Positions 46,936-58,279 of a stretch of 64,000 nucleotides of DNA are shown here, piece by piece (the first letter of the stretch is position 1; each line of letters starts with the position of its first letter). Made by a program: the position numbers and the translations under genes. The stretch comes from Unio delphinus (lineage: Eukaryota > Mollusca > Bivalvia > Unionida > Unionidae): NCBI GenBank assembly GCA_029339505.1, contig JAQISU010000193.1, forward strand, positions 1,767,501 to 1,831,500, given 5' to 3'. The notes under the pieces were generated by a model that worked only from the letters and a program-made list of their open reading frames with translations, was not told the DNA's origin and searched no databases.

Positions 46936-48058
46936 TTGTCACAGAATTAGAAAGAAAAAAAAACTTTTGTTTTGCTTGAGAAATATTTAATTTTTGTGTT
47001 GTGCACGCTTATAGCGCTGTCAATAATGAACAGGTGTTTTTTTCCAGACGAGCGAGGGAACAAACATATGCCTCGCGCCGCCGTAAACTACTGGCTACAA
47101 ACATTATTAGCACGATATGCACGGGTATTTTACCGTGAATATTACTCTCTGTCTTTTGAATTAAGCAAGATTAAGATATAATCGACGCAGTGATCATTTG
47201 GATCTAGTAAGATGAGCACGTATTTTCACGTGGTATTTCTAAAAGTCAGGGCTTACATACAAGATTACAAGATTACGAGGTGGTTACAAGATTACGAGGT
47301 GGTTACAAGGTTACAAGGTGGTTACGACGTTACAAGATGACGAGGTGGTTACGACGTTATGTGGTTACGAGGTGATGTAACGAGCTATCTAGATGTCTAT
47401 ATGTATGTACGTATGTCTGTACATGTGGTGAAGCCACGACTGTAGACGTAGCTAATACCAGGGTGCTGTATGTTTTCTGTGCGTGTATACGTATGCCTGA
47501 CTGTACATGTAGTGGATCCATGAATGGTGTGAACAGCTGAAACAAGAGTGTCAACTTGAGGAACGTGGTGAAACTGTGCGGTTTATCGGTGGATAAATTG
47601 CACGACTGTACAAGGGTCAAGAGGCAAATGTTTATTCCAATTGTTGTTTAAATTGGTATATTTGTGTTTACATAAGATTATTTTGAATCTTATATGAATT
47701 CCAGGAGATTTGTGAATCTTACTGACAATGCAGAACATTTATAACGTATTTGAAAACTTGAGATTGTTTGAATCCCAAGCCTTGTCTATCCGTGAAACTA
47801 TATGATTATTTTAGTGTGTACTATTATTTGAAATTGTAGTTTCCTTAAGCTGTATATCAGAGAGATATATTAATGGTTTATTATCAATGTGTGATAGTAT
47901 AGAGTGAGTGAATCAAGTGTATACTCAGCGTGTGTGAGAATCATTGTAGTTTTACATCATACATTTTGTTCTTTACTTTTTAAGTTAATATGTATTCATC
48001 TTTCACGCATTGTGTTGAGTTATTCATTTGGTCCAATACCCACTCGGTTACAATTCTG

Positions 48059-48063
<5 letters not shown>
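46936..48063 (+). mobile_element. gypsy 3' LTR
   Basis: It starts TGTCACAGAATT and ends AATTCTGTTACA, short inverted termini of the TG...CA type. Length is about 1.13 kb. The 3' two-thirds recurs as solo pieces at 4340-4875 and 26440-26884. An internal degenerate tandem stretch of TTACAAG.TTACGAGGTGG units runs at 47256-47380. No 5' LTR copy lies left of the coding fragment, so the insertion is 5' truncated or partly deleted. Confidence 0.7.
47256..47380. repeat. degenerate minisatellite inside the LTR
   Basis: Five to seven imperfect units of about 17-20 bp built on TTACAAGATTACGAGGTGG. Confidence 0.75.

Positions 48064-48145
<82 letters not shown>
48064..48145. repeat. (AC)n then (AT)n compound microsatellite
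   Basis: About 21 AC units followed by about 19 AT units directly after the LTR end. Confidence 0.95.
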
Positions 48146-48148
<3 letters not shown>

Positions 48149-48229
48149 CATACGATCAATTAAATTATTGATATTAACTCTATTGACTATTTATCTTTAG
48201 GCGATCTCCAAATAGTAGGGTAGTGGATT

Positions 48230-49143
48230 TTGTTGTACGTAGACATAATTGTGACATATATAATATGCATATTAGAGACAGATTTACGATCTATCCATAT
48301 GACATTCACATCCTTGGCAAGAATACAACATAATTTCAAGCTGATTAACCTTTGGATGACAGTGAGGTTTCTCTATTATTTTGTATCATTTGTGGTTACT
48401 TCTCTTGGGTTGGTGCTGGGCTCATATTTGTCAGTATATTTGTTTTTTGCAATACATGAACAATTCTTAGAATTCAATGAACATGAACAATTCTTAGAAT
48501 TCAATGAACATGAACAATTCTTAGAATTCAATGAACATGAACAATTCTTAGAATTCAATGAACATGAACAATTCTTAGAATTCAATGAACATGAACAATT
48601 CTTAGAATTCAATGAACATGATTAATTCTTAGAATTCAATGAACATGAACAATTCTTAGAATTCAATGAACATGAACAATTCTTAGAATTCAATGAACAT
48701 GAACAATTCTTAGAATTCAATGAACATGAACACTTCTTAGAATTCAATGAACATGAACAATTCTTAGAATTCAATGAACATGAACAATTCTTAGAATTCA
48801 ATGAACATGAACAATTCTTAGAATTCAATGAACATGAACAATTCTTAGAATTCAATGAACATGAACAATTCTTAGAATTCAATGAACATGAACAATTCTT
48901 AGAATTCAATGAACATGAACAATTCTTAGAATTCAATGAACATGAACAATTCTTAGAATTCAATGAACATGAACAATTCTTAGAAGACACTATAAGACAT
49001 AGTGCAATCTTTAATGCAAGGACACCAATCACATCAAGTCCGAGTATAGGAGTGGAGATGGCAAATAACCATACCCTTCACGTTGTACCTACTGCAGATG
49101 TAATACAACTGCCTATCACAGAGACAACAATTTCAGTGCGATA
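48230..49143 (+). CDS. membrane-protein-like frame with 9-residue tandem repeats
   Basis: A plus frame opens at 48230 with a hydrophobic segment (FLYYFVSFVVTSLGLVLGSY, about residues 49-68) that could be one transmembrane helix. It continues into about 19 copies of the nonapeptide EHEQFLEFN. One copy has a TAA (48622-48624). After it the same frame continues through the remaining repeats into a non-repeat tail (DTIRHSAIFNARTPITSSPS, then a hydrophobic/polar end) and stops at 49141-49143. Array length is a multiple of three and the tail stays in phase, which favours a real or recently dead gene. The minus strand is also open across the array, so chance cannot be excluded. No family recognised. 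Confidence 0.4.
48459..48986. repeat. 27-bp minisatellite, about 19 copies
   Basis: Nearly identical 27-bp units containing GAACATGAACAATTC and TTAGAATTCAAT, each with an EcoRI site. Only scattered substitutions (for instance near 48620 and 48730). Confidence 0.95.
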
Positions 49144-49149
49144 AGAGGG

Positions 49150-50564
49150 ACATTATACTACACACCAACACACCTGCTAGAAGCTGACCACAATTCATGC
49201 AGTTTGGAAACTCTGCTATATAGGCTACTACGAGATAATGTTATATTTATCCCATGGGCACATTTAGTTGCTGATTGCATATATCGGCGCTAAAGAAGAC
49301 ATTTCAAAACGTTTTCCCTGTACATGATTTAAATACTTTATAAATCATTTAATATCCACGTTCGTGCGACGTTTCTCTATTCTTTTGCATCAGATTCTAT
49401 TGAATTTAAATGCAAATTAGTCCGATATGCCAGACACTGAATAAACTATATTTACACGTATTTATATGTAATCATGAATAGTTTATTCTGCACGTGAATA
49501 CAATAACCACAAATCAGAATTCAATGTAATATACTGCACTGCATACGCTCCTACTGGTAGAAAAGATGTGAATCAACACCGCATAAACGTGGTTATACAA
49601 TGATCAGTAAAACACTTAAATCATACATTGGGAACAAATCTGGAATGTCGTTATCACATTGATAAGTATTATCAGTCGTTGAACATACTGATGGGATAAA
49701 AAAAAACCAACACGGTACTGGCGAGCTTAGGTAGTTTTGTAACGACTTGGGTTAGCCACCTCCTATCTGCCTTTTTGGGGTACTCGTAGTGTTGTATCCT
49801 TTGCTACGTGTGCCTGGTAAGGGTCTGTTAGATGAACTCTCATGTAAAGAAAGAAAGCCAAATGACTAAAAATGAATCCAAAATGCTGAAGATTAAATTA
49901 GATTGTATGAACTGTTGAGATTTGCTTTAACCTCATTCATTCTGTAGATTCTCCCCAATAAGTTCACAATTAATCTAGGTCTCAGCATATGTTTAGAAAC
50001 AGTAACTAAAGCAAACAACTTATACCTGTGTAACAAGTCTACATACCATATCAATTCATTTATATGTCAAGTCTAACGGCAAGCTGCAATGACCAAGTCA
50101 GCCGTCACAATACACCAGCAGAACAGTGACTATTTACTTTAGAATTAACCAGTAGAACAAACAACGCAGAACTTGATATGATAATGCAGTATGCAACTAA
50201 ATCGATGATATTATGAATTTGTACTCGACTTATACGTGAGTATATACAACACCATAAAGCCATAAAGTTTGTAAATGTGTATATTCCACCTCAGTTTCTG
50301 ATGTTTGATTTCTAATACATTAATCTGAGACATTTACTTTTCGGTTAACATATTATTTGTAAACCCTAATCATCTGCTAAATTATACATTTATTCAGATC
50401 CTGAAATCAACCCTGAATATTTTTTTAATGTTTCCGTACATGCATAATGTCTTCTCACATGCATAATGTTTCCTTACTTGCATATTATCTGCTTTCATGC
50501 ACTATTTGTGCGTACTGTACCTTTGTAATGGGACCATTTATTGACGTTACAATAATGAATAAAT

Positions 50565-50604
<40 letters not shown>

Positions 50605-50765
50605 ATATAAGAATAATACTGATAGTAGTGGACGGGTTCATTTTTGAGTACTGTCGCATCCTCGTCGAATGCTGGTTCGGATAAAAGTTTACACATTTTT
50701 GTTATATAATTGTTATTCTCTTACACGATGACCGGTTCTTGTTTTTAAATTTGCAGTTATATTGT
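49150..50765. other. no recognisable gene
   Basis: AT-rich DNA. A more GC-rich stretch at 49700-49830 (GGTACTGGCGAGCTTAGG and GCTACGTGTGCCTGGTAAGG) looks like part of an unidentified dispersed repeat. A (CA)n run lies at 50567-50601. No coding sequence supported until the viral fragment. Confidence 0.4.
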
Positions 50766-50769
50766 TTCT

Positions 50770-51000
50770 TCTTCATGTGATAACTCTGATAGTTTTTTTT
50801 ATTTGCGGCTTGATTTATTATTTTATTGACATTTTCTGTAGTGCTGGGTAGCTTTACTAGCTGTGGTTTACGTCGTATTAATCGTGCATGTCTATATTTG
50901 ATTACTGAAAATGCTTTACCGGCAATATTACTAATATCACCAGCTTTTTAACGTCAATAGCTTTCTTTCCTATTTGTTTTGCAATCATTATTGCTCATGG
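50770..51000 (-). pseudogene. divergent copy of the pVI-like minor virion gene, fragment
   Basis: Minus-strand pieces in more than one frame parallel 37715-37416: KKAID, then a GKAFS-like motif, an IRRKP basic stretch, and LPST followed by an N.NKIIN-like end. Strongly diverged and broken by stops and frame changes. It ends abruptly near 50770, and the major capsid gene that follows in the main element is absent. Confidence 0.55.
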
Positions 51001-51082
51001 AGATATCCTTCTAAATAAACCATGCACAACATCTCCGTGTCCACATCATTGTGCGTAATCATCTTATTTGTTACTTACGTAT

Positions 51083-51391
51083 TTACTCACTGTGATTGTA
51101 ATCGACAATGTAATCAATAAAAGAACGATATACATCAATGTCCATGACGCCCCCTGTAAATAATTGTTGAAAAATATAAGATATTTCATTAATTATTTCG
51201 CAGGAATTATTATCAGCTTGTTTGTAGCCAGGCATAAATTCTAATCGTTCAACATCAGAAAGGACGTTGTTAGGATATGTAGCAGAAATACCTTTCAATT
51301 TCTTCACCTGCAATTTGCTGTAATTGCCTTGCGAATGTATCCAAACTTTTATCAGAATCTCCCATGCAATCTGTTTTTTCTTCTTTATCAC
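51083..51391 (-). pseudogene. divergent copy of the Gly/Ser-rich viral gene, C-terminal part
   Basis: The C-terminal half (NSCEIINEISYIFQQLFTGG, then VMDIDVYRSFIDYIVDY) aligns with residues at the end of 38348-37887 (the EIINEAADICRRFFQGG and DIETYRDFIDVL region). VERLEFMPGYKQADN corresponds to SRLEVLIGGKRAGN. The N-terminal linker is not alignable. It lies upstream of the pVI-like fragment in the same order as in the main element. Confidence 0.65.
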
Positions 51392-51609
51392 CTGTTGTTC
51401 TGATTGTTATTTCTGACATGATTTTAACTCGTTTCGTTTGGCTTTTGCGGTTTCACGTTACTGCTTTATTTTGTTTGTCTTTCTCTCCTTTCTTGTCTTA
51501 TTTGTTCAACATACTCATCTACTGCCTAGCTAAAATTATTAAAATCATTAACCTTTTTATCAGATAAGATCTGCAGAGCATCAGTATCTATGAGATATAC
51601 ATCCCTGAC

Positions 51610-52098
51610 CTAATCGTCAGCTTCTAAAGTATTAATATACTCGCGTGTTACATACGTATCTCTATCACGATATCCAAATGCGGCAATATCAAATGATTTG
51701 TATTGGTCATGGACAGCAGCAGTGTCTACGTTCGTACAGGTATCTTTTATCTTGGTTAGTATCTGGGTTATAGCTTTTGGCGTTTCAACGTGAACTTCGG
51801 GTTGTGGTTGAGGAGAATGCTGTGATGGTGGTTGAAACACATGGAGAGGGAATGCAATATCTAGAGACAATATTTCAAGGTCTTTTGTGTTGTCTCAATT
51901 GCTGTAACAATTTTCTTTGTTGGTTTTACAAATTGGTTTAAATAATTGTTTGAAACCCTCTGAATTTGCTACCCGAGCCACCTGACGCTCTTTTATGTAA
52001 TTTGTGTCTGAGAGAATCATAAACTGGAAGATAAAATTAATTGCATCTAGTCGCTCTCGAGCTCATCTAGCTATTTCAGACTCCATAGCTGGTGCCAT
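51610..52098 (-). pseudogene. viral-like gene next to the element end, broken
   Basis: A start at 52098 opens a frame with an early TGA near 52063-52065, then a helical stretch (INFIFQFMILSDTNYIKERQ). 51870-51610 is an intact 86-codon piece rich in Pro/Gln (PPSQHSPQPQPEVH) and then YRDRDTYVTREYINTLEADD. The gene is the first inside the terminal motif at 52127-52143. No family recognised, and it could be the N-terminal part of the Gly/Ser-rich gene just downstream. Confidence 0.35.
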
Positions 52099-52126
52099 AT
52101 TAATGATATATAATAATGATCTAATT

Positions 52127-52143
52127 ATAGCAGCAGAGAGGGT
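52127..52143. repeat. terminal motif of the second viral fragment
   Basis: ATAGCAGCAGAGAGGGT is the reverse complement of the motif at 32207-32224 (CACCCCCTCTGCTGCTAT, one base different in the C/T run). Coding ends on its left side and host-like sequence begins on its right, so it marks a right-hand element boundary or the inner part of one. Confidence 0.6.
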
Positions 52144-52469
52144 TCGACCTCAGTGAGATGTATGGGTAAACAATACGCGCGGAATAAAGTTAGAAACAAA
52201 ACGACAAAAGTAAAGTAACAAAAACATCTGACCCAAAAAAGGAACTTTAGGTTAGTTAAAGGCTTTGGTTTGGCGTTATTAACCTTGTTTTTTTCGTCAG
52301 TTTCAAAGAAAGCTTTAATTTTAAAGCAAATGACGTTTCAGCAAAAAAAACGTTCCTATATCCCGTTTTTGTTATAATGATACGTCATGGACAGCGAAGA
52401 CGTATTTACAAATTTAGTCTGAACTATCAATACAAAGAATGGACGCACACTATTGGCAAACGATTTCTT

Positions 52470-53190
52470 AACGAAAAATAAGTGGTTTTAAATTACATTT
52501 TGAAAAAAATTAACATCGGTTTTTACAAACGCGCCATACGAACAGATCTCTGGTACGAATTTATGTTTCGGAAAAACTTTGTCCTTACTATGTAGGGAGA
52601 CGATTGAGTGTAGCTGCAGAATTTAGAAAAGCGTAAGTCAATTACAATCGATTTCAGTAATTGATGCGTGGCATGCCAGAACACACAACAAATATTATCT
52701 AAGATGAAAGTAGTATCTTGTGAAATATTATTGCAGGTGATACATTATCAAATGGAATTTCGCAAAGAAAAAAATAAATATAACATCTAGTAGATATTTA
52801 CATTTGTAAAACTGTGACCAGCTTGCGAACAAATGCCAGTGCAATATTTCTTCCAAAATGAGTTGTTTCAAGCGTTGACAGAAAAACTCTAAATCTCACT
52901 ATTTTCTCACCTGTAATCATTCTGATCCACCTCCTCCCCCCAATCAGATTAACGCTACAAATATTTGATGGAGTGTAGTGATGTTGCAAGAAATGGTATA
53001 ACACTATCCAATGGTTGAAATATAAAGTCTGATCCTTTGAGTGCATGATAACGATTAATGAAATACGCTAGAAAGATATAATGTGCTTTTCAGAGACGTA
53101 TTTGGAACACATTACTGATATTTGATGGACTTGTTTGTAACCTTATGAATGAAAAGGTTCAAACTAGGACAATTTCGTTTCATTGCTGGC
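52470..53190 (+). repeat. dispersed repeat, copy 2 (partner at 27.77-29.0 kb)
   Basis: Same block order and orientation as 27770-29000, but shorter. The end block GGACTTGTTTGTAACCTTAT and GAATGAAAAGGTTCAAACTAGGACA is the best conserved. No coding potential recognised. Confidence 0.65.
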
Positions 53191-53199
53191 TGACACCAC

Positions 53200-53857
53200 G
53201 GAGTTACGTGATTTGACTCTGATGCCATATTTAAAACATGATCGCGTACATAGGAATGGTGCATCTAATCGACTCTAAACATTTGTCCTGTTTTATCTTG
53301 TTATAATCTTCAACGGGTATTTTTTTTAAATATGAACGTTCCAGCTAACGAGGCATAATAAACATGCATATGCTTGCAATATTTGTCATGATGATCTAAT
53401 TTAAAAACCATGCTAGCTTAGAAATCAATAAAGTAAATTATACATACTGTAAACATTTGTTGGAAACATGTAAATATTGTTTCAGCATGAATCACCTTAA
53501 CTTGTATTGTTTAAATGCCTAATGTTGCGTTCATTCCTAAAGTGTTCTGAGAGACGGTTAGTAAATAGGTCAGCCAAACAGATTGATGTTCAGTATCTCC
53601 AGTTAACTAATTGTATCGCAGTGAAACATTATCAATCTGTATACTAACTTCGGGACTCAACTGATACAAATACATTTTCTAGAAAAATACCTGAAAAAGA
53701 ACGATACAGATTCAGAAGAAAGCTGCATATATAGGTACACACACACATACTTACGTACGTACGGACATACATACATACATACATACATACATACATACAT
53801 ACATACATACATACATACATACATACAAAATCAGTCGTTAATTTTAGAGATCTGGCT

Positions 53858-53915
<58 letters not shown>

Positions 53916-55220
53916 AGACATGAGCGGTACAAATACCTCTTTTCGCAATTAAAGTTAGGATCCAAATCAGTTGCCAAGATATTGGTTATCAATATAGCAT
54001 CAACTTTGTGACAATTAATCTTTTATATTTGAATTATATTATTTGATATTTAGGTCGCTATTAATCTATTTTAGTTTGGCTTTGCATATGCTTGATGGCA
54101 CTTGCGGAAAATGATACGTATATGATAGGTAGAGAGACTTACAAGTTAACGAAAATGTCTGACAAACATATTTGATAACATTGCAATTTGCGTGTTCTTC
54201 ATCCGCGGTTACAACAAGATGTTTAGCTTATTGAAATCAATTGTATGTACAGTTTTGTTTATATCAGTAAATTTGTTTTAGGGTTATATCGATAACAATC
54301 TGAAATTGAAATCGGCAATATAACCCCCAGATCTCTGATTGTCTTTTCAAGGAGTGAATTTGTATAGAGTAATACGTGCTGTAATATAACAAGACTGAAT
54401 TCAAATAATAAAGCTGCACGGCATCGAAGTCAACAGTTTTCTTACAGGTGGTTAACTTGAAAGAAACAATACTGATTTCCAGTTATATGGCGTCCGTACT
54501 TACTATAACTGTGGGTGGAGTAATTGTATTAAAACATGGTATCGAAAATAGAAAGTTGATTTGTTTGTGCATAAATATCCCCACTAGGTTCTATAAAAAA
54601 TGCATTCCCAGTTACAAGATGAGGAACGAATCAAGTATGTATCTGACGTGAGTGAATAATCAATAGTATTAGGCAAATACTTCAGTGCAATATGAACATC
54701 TAGAAAACAGCTCAAGATCAAAAGATTTACGGATAAGGAGTCTTTTGTTTAATATGGATAATCTATAGTTTCTTTGGGTAAAACTGTTTTCTTGATCTAC
54801 TGCATACAATAATCAATAATAAACATAATATTAAGCTTAGACATTGTAATTTACTATCCATGTTTAAGCAATAATTATTACCACAAAGTAGGAGATGCGT
54901 CACCATGAGTTCACTTAATAGACAAAAATATAGAACAAGTTTTTATGTTTGTCATTCCTTTTCGTAGTTATAGTGTAAATACAATACACAATGAGCATAC
55001 AATGTTAAGGAAGCCGTCCGTGTTCAAAGTTTGATTGACTCATATTTATATGTAATTTTTCATTGAAATTTAAGTCTTTTTATGTAATGTATTCAGATTA
55101 TATATTTTTGTTTGATCATACATAATATATTTGTATAGTTATGATATCTATGCCTACATTATGTAAATAACAAGGAAACACATCACCATTCTCATAAAAT
55201 CGGCAATAAGATTTTGTTTG
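53200..55220. other. no recognisable gene; simple repeats
   Basis: Contains (ACAT)n at 53764-53826 and an imperfect (GA)n at 53858-53909. Nothing else recognised. Confidence 0.45.
53764..53909. repeat. (ACAT)n and (GA)n microsatellites
   Basis: A tetranucleotide run at 53764-53826, followed after about 30 bp by a GA run interrupted once by GACAGA near 53880. Confidence 0.9.
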
Positions 55221-55227
55221 GCCAAGA

Positions 55228-55442
55228 TCTAAATGACGTTGCCATTTTCAATTAGCTCCTGGATGCCTAGCCCATTTTATGGCCATTTTCAATTAGCCCC
55301 TGCATGCCTGTCCATTTTATGGCCATTTTCAATTAGCCCCTGCATGCCTGTCCCTTTTATTGCCATTTTCAATTAGCCCCTGCATGCCTAGCCCATTTTA
55401 TTGCCATTTTCAATTAGCCCCTGGGTGCCTAGCCCATTTTAT
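55228..55442. repeat. about 42-bp tandem repeat, 5 copies
   Basis: Units contain GCCATTTTCAATTAGC(C/T)CCTG and GCCTAGCCCATTTTAT or variants. Five copies with minor differences. Confidence 0.9.
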
Positions 55443-55444
55443 GC

Positions 55445-56580
55445 ATTCATATTTTCTTCATACAATGTAGTGTTAGATATATAATGGATACCTATACTGA
55501 TTGGTAGCATACAGTAACTAATGCAACTGCTTATAAGTGGTTAATGGGGCTCTTTCTATGGTAATAATGGGACTTTTGTAATGTATATAATATATAGTAG
55601 CATGACTTATTAGCGTGCAGTGATTTCGTACTAATTTTCGAGTGTACGTTTCTAGTTTGGCCTGAGGCAGACTGGGATGAAAAATCTACGAATCAAACCT
55701 ATTTCGCCTTGCTTTTAACTTACATATAACTTGGATATCATAATGCAATGGGTCACTACTATGTTTTCCCTAAAATATATATCACAAGCAGTAAGTACTA
55801 GTAAGTACTTTATAAGTGCGATTACTAATTTTAATTTTATGTTTTAGCATTGTCTTAGGTCTGCAATTGTCAAACAATGGTGTTGCTTGGTGCCCTATGC
55901 TAAAACATGAAATAAGTTTAGAATGCAAATAAGTTAGTACTGAGCAAGGTCATTTATCCGAAATATAATAATATGAATAAATATTATCCAATACACATTT
56001 TTACGTACAAATGTATGGCTGTAATACATAATGAATATAACCTTACGTTACAAAATATAATTATGATCGGAAATGTTGTGTAATGTGAGTGAGAAACATG
56101 CGATCGTTCAGGTTACGATAATTCAAGGCTTCACTTACCTTGAAACGAATAACCATGCTTTGATTCATGGAAACAAAGAATATCCGTTACATTAGCTCAA
56201 GTGATATAGTGCGGTATAAATTTTAAACGAAAATAACATCTTGGCTCCAAAGTAGATTCCATCCTTCCTCTAACAGAATCACCAAAGAAATACAGACGTC
56301 CTTTCATATTTTCAGATATTATTCTTACTATACTGATTATATGGAACATCATGGATGTATTTTGTTCTGTTCCTCAAAAGCTTTGATGCCGCATAAATCA
56401 TGCAATTGTTGATTAGATATGTTTATTTCTAAACAGCATTATACATTGAGAAATCATGCCAATGGATGGAATAGAACATTTGGAGAATATCGATCTGATA
56501 GAATATTATTGAAGTATTAAAAAGGTACCTTGTCTATAACATAATGCACATTAGGCAAAGTATTTTTACAAATAACAAGC
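55445..56580. other. no recognisable gene
   Basis: AT-rich, only short frames. Confidence 0.4.
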
Positions 56581-56584
56581 CGCA

Positions 56585-56840
56585 AAGATTGTCTAGTGGT
56601 AAGAGCGTCCACGTTGGTTGCGGTAGGTCATGGGCTCGATCATGCCACAATTTAATAAGCATGTTACTGAAAGCAGCCTCGTTTATATTAAGAGGCTAGC
56701 ATTAAGAGGTTAGTGTTAGGACTGGTCGGCCTGGAGTCTGGATAATGTGACATGGTTTCAGATCATGTTACATGCCCCGGTGCTAGACATCACAATAAAC
56801 TGCCACAATGCATACATTGTAGCGATACGAATGGACAAAT
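56585..56840 (+). mobile_element. tRNA-type SINE, plus strand
   Basis: A tRNA-like head with an A-box-like TTGTCTAGTGGTAAGAGC (about 56590) and a B-box-like GGGCTCGATCATG (about 56632). The molluscan-type core follows: TTAAGAGGTTAGTGTTAGGA, CTGGTCGGCC, GTGACATGG and CTAGACATCACAATAAACTG. It matches the minus-strand copy at 8700-8935. The 3' tail is poorly preserved. Confidence 0.75.
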
Positions 56841-56999
56841 TTTAAAGCTACGTTAACAATTCAAATCACACACACATGTACTACCAACTACATGAACAAC
56901 ATGAACAAAATTTCAGTATAAAATGAAGGCAAAATAATGCATCAGATAGATTTAAAAATAAATATTATTAGTATCGTTGTTGTTGCTGTTGTCTGTCTT

Positions 57000-57063
57000 C
57001 TTGTTCTTCTTCGACTTCTCCTTCTTCTTCGTCTTCTTCTTCGTCTTCTTATTCTTCTTCTTC

Positions 57064-57103
<40 letters not shown>
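57000..57103. repeat. (CTT)n and (ATT)n compound microsatellite
   Basis: A TTC/TTCG-rich stretch at 57000-57065 followed by ATT units to 57103. Poly-Leu and poly-Arg frames here are artefacts. Confidence 0.9.
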
Positions 57104-57109
57104 GATCCA

Positions 57110-58160
57110 TCGTCGATTTGTGTACGCGTAATGCATACACGTTTATATAGCTTTCTATTTTTGATTTCTTGACGTTGGCATTCTGAGTGTGTGTCACCAT
57201 ATGAGGCTTGCTCATATTTATGCAGTATCATGAACAACTGTGTGAAAGCAAATTTCCAAAGCTTTTTCAGCATTTGTTTTTATATTAGAAGGAGCGAATG
57301 TTTAGATAAGTTCATTGTTCTCGTTCTTATCATTAATATCGACGAGGGACTCAATATTATACAATACCAAATAGATTCCTGATTCAGGAATACTTTTAAA
57401 TGTCTCTATACGTTGAGAGTATTTAGCTTCTTTACTCTGCAATCAAGCAAGATAAATAAATTGTTTCTATTTTGGAATCGAAGTTTATGTTCATAGTGAT
57501 TCCTGATCTCATTTGTTTATCAAAATATCATTGCTTGAGAAAATCCAACAAGTATTGCAATCTATTTATCTTGAAATGTGATATCTCTTCTTTAATGCCT
57601 AGTTGCTAGGCAACGTCAAAAATATTATGAATTTGTTCATTATTAACGATTGGCGTTGAGACAGGGTTAAAGTCATTAATGAACAATGTATGTAAAGATA
57701 TAGTTCGTGGCTCCTATTGCAATTATATTTTGCAGGCTGTTTCTTGTCTGGGTAACGCATCATTTCGTCCTCCCACTAGTACCCTCTATGCATTTGCAGT
57801 GCTATCCAAGTTGCATTATACATACGTTAATGAAAGAAGTACAGGGGGGAAGCGCTTCTCTTCGCTGGATTTAATTGGTATATTGTAATGTGCACACGTA
57901 AGTAGGTTATTTCCATCTCCGGATAATCTACACTTAGTCTTACTCTAGAACATGTCGATGTGTTGGCCTATTTAAAATTTATTATTCTTCATGATCAGTA
58001 TGATTAGATTAAAAATTTAAAATTGTAGATCTGAATGATATAATAAATTGACAGAAAAGTAAAACAATTGATGTAATGAAGGTGTAATTTAATTTTCATT
58101 ACAAACAAGTCTTAGATAATGTGAAATTGGAAAGGAAATTCATAAATACATATATGGGCT
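57110..58160. other. no recognisable gene
   Basis: Only short frames without motif content. Confidence 0.4.
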
Positions 58161-58165
58161 AATTG

Positions 58166-58277
<112 letters not shown>

Positions 58278-58279
58278 CA

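Noticed and set aside
48376..49032. Minus-strand NSKNCSCSL repeat frames
   Set aside because: Antisense of the 27-bp array. The plus frame is favoured because it connects to a hydrophobic lead and a non-repeat tail in one phase, though neither strand is proven.
56585..56660. Functional tRNA gene
   Set aside because: A- and B-box-like motifs belong to the SINE head. No complete cloverleaf could be drawn and the SINE core follows directly.
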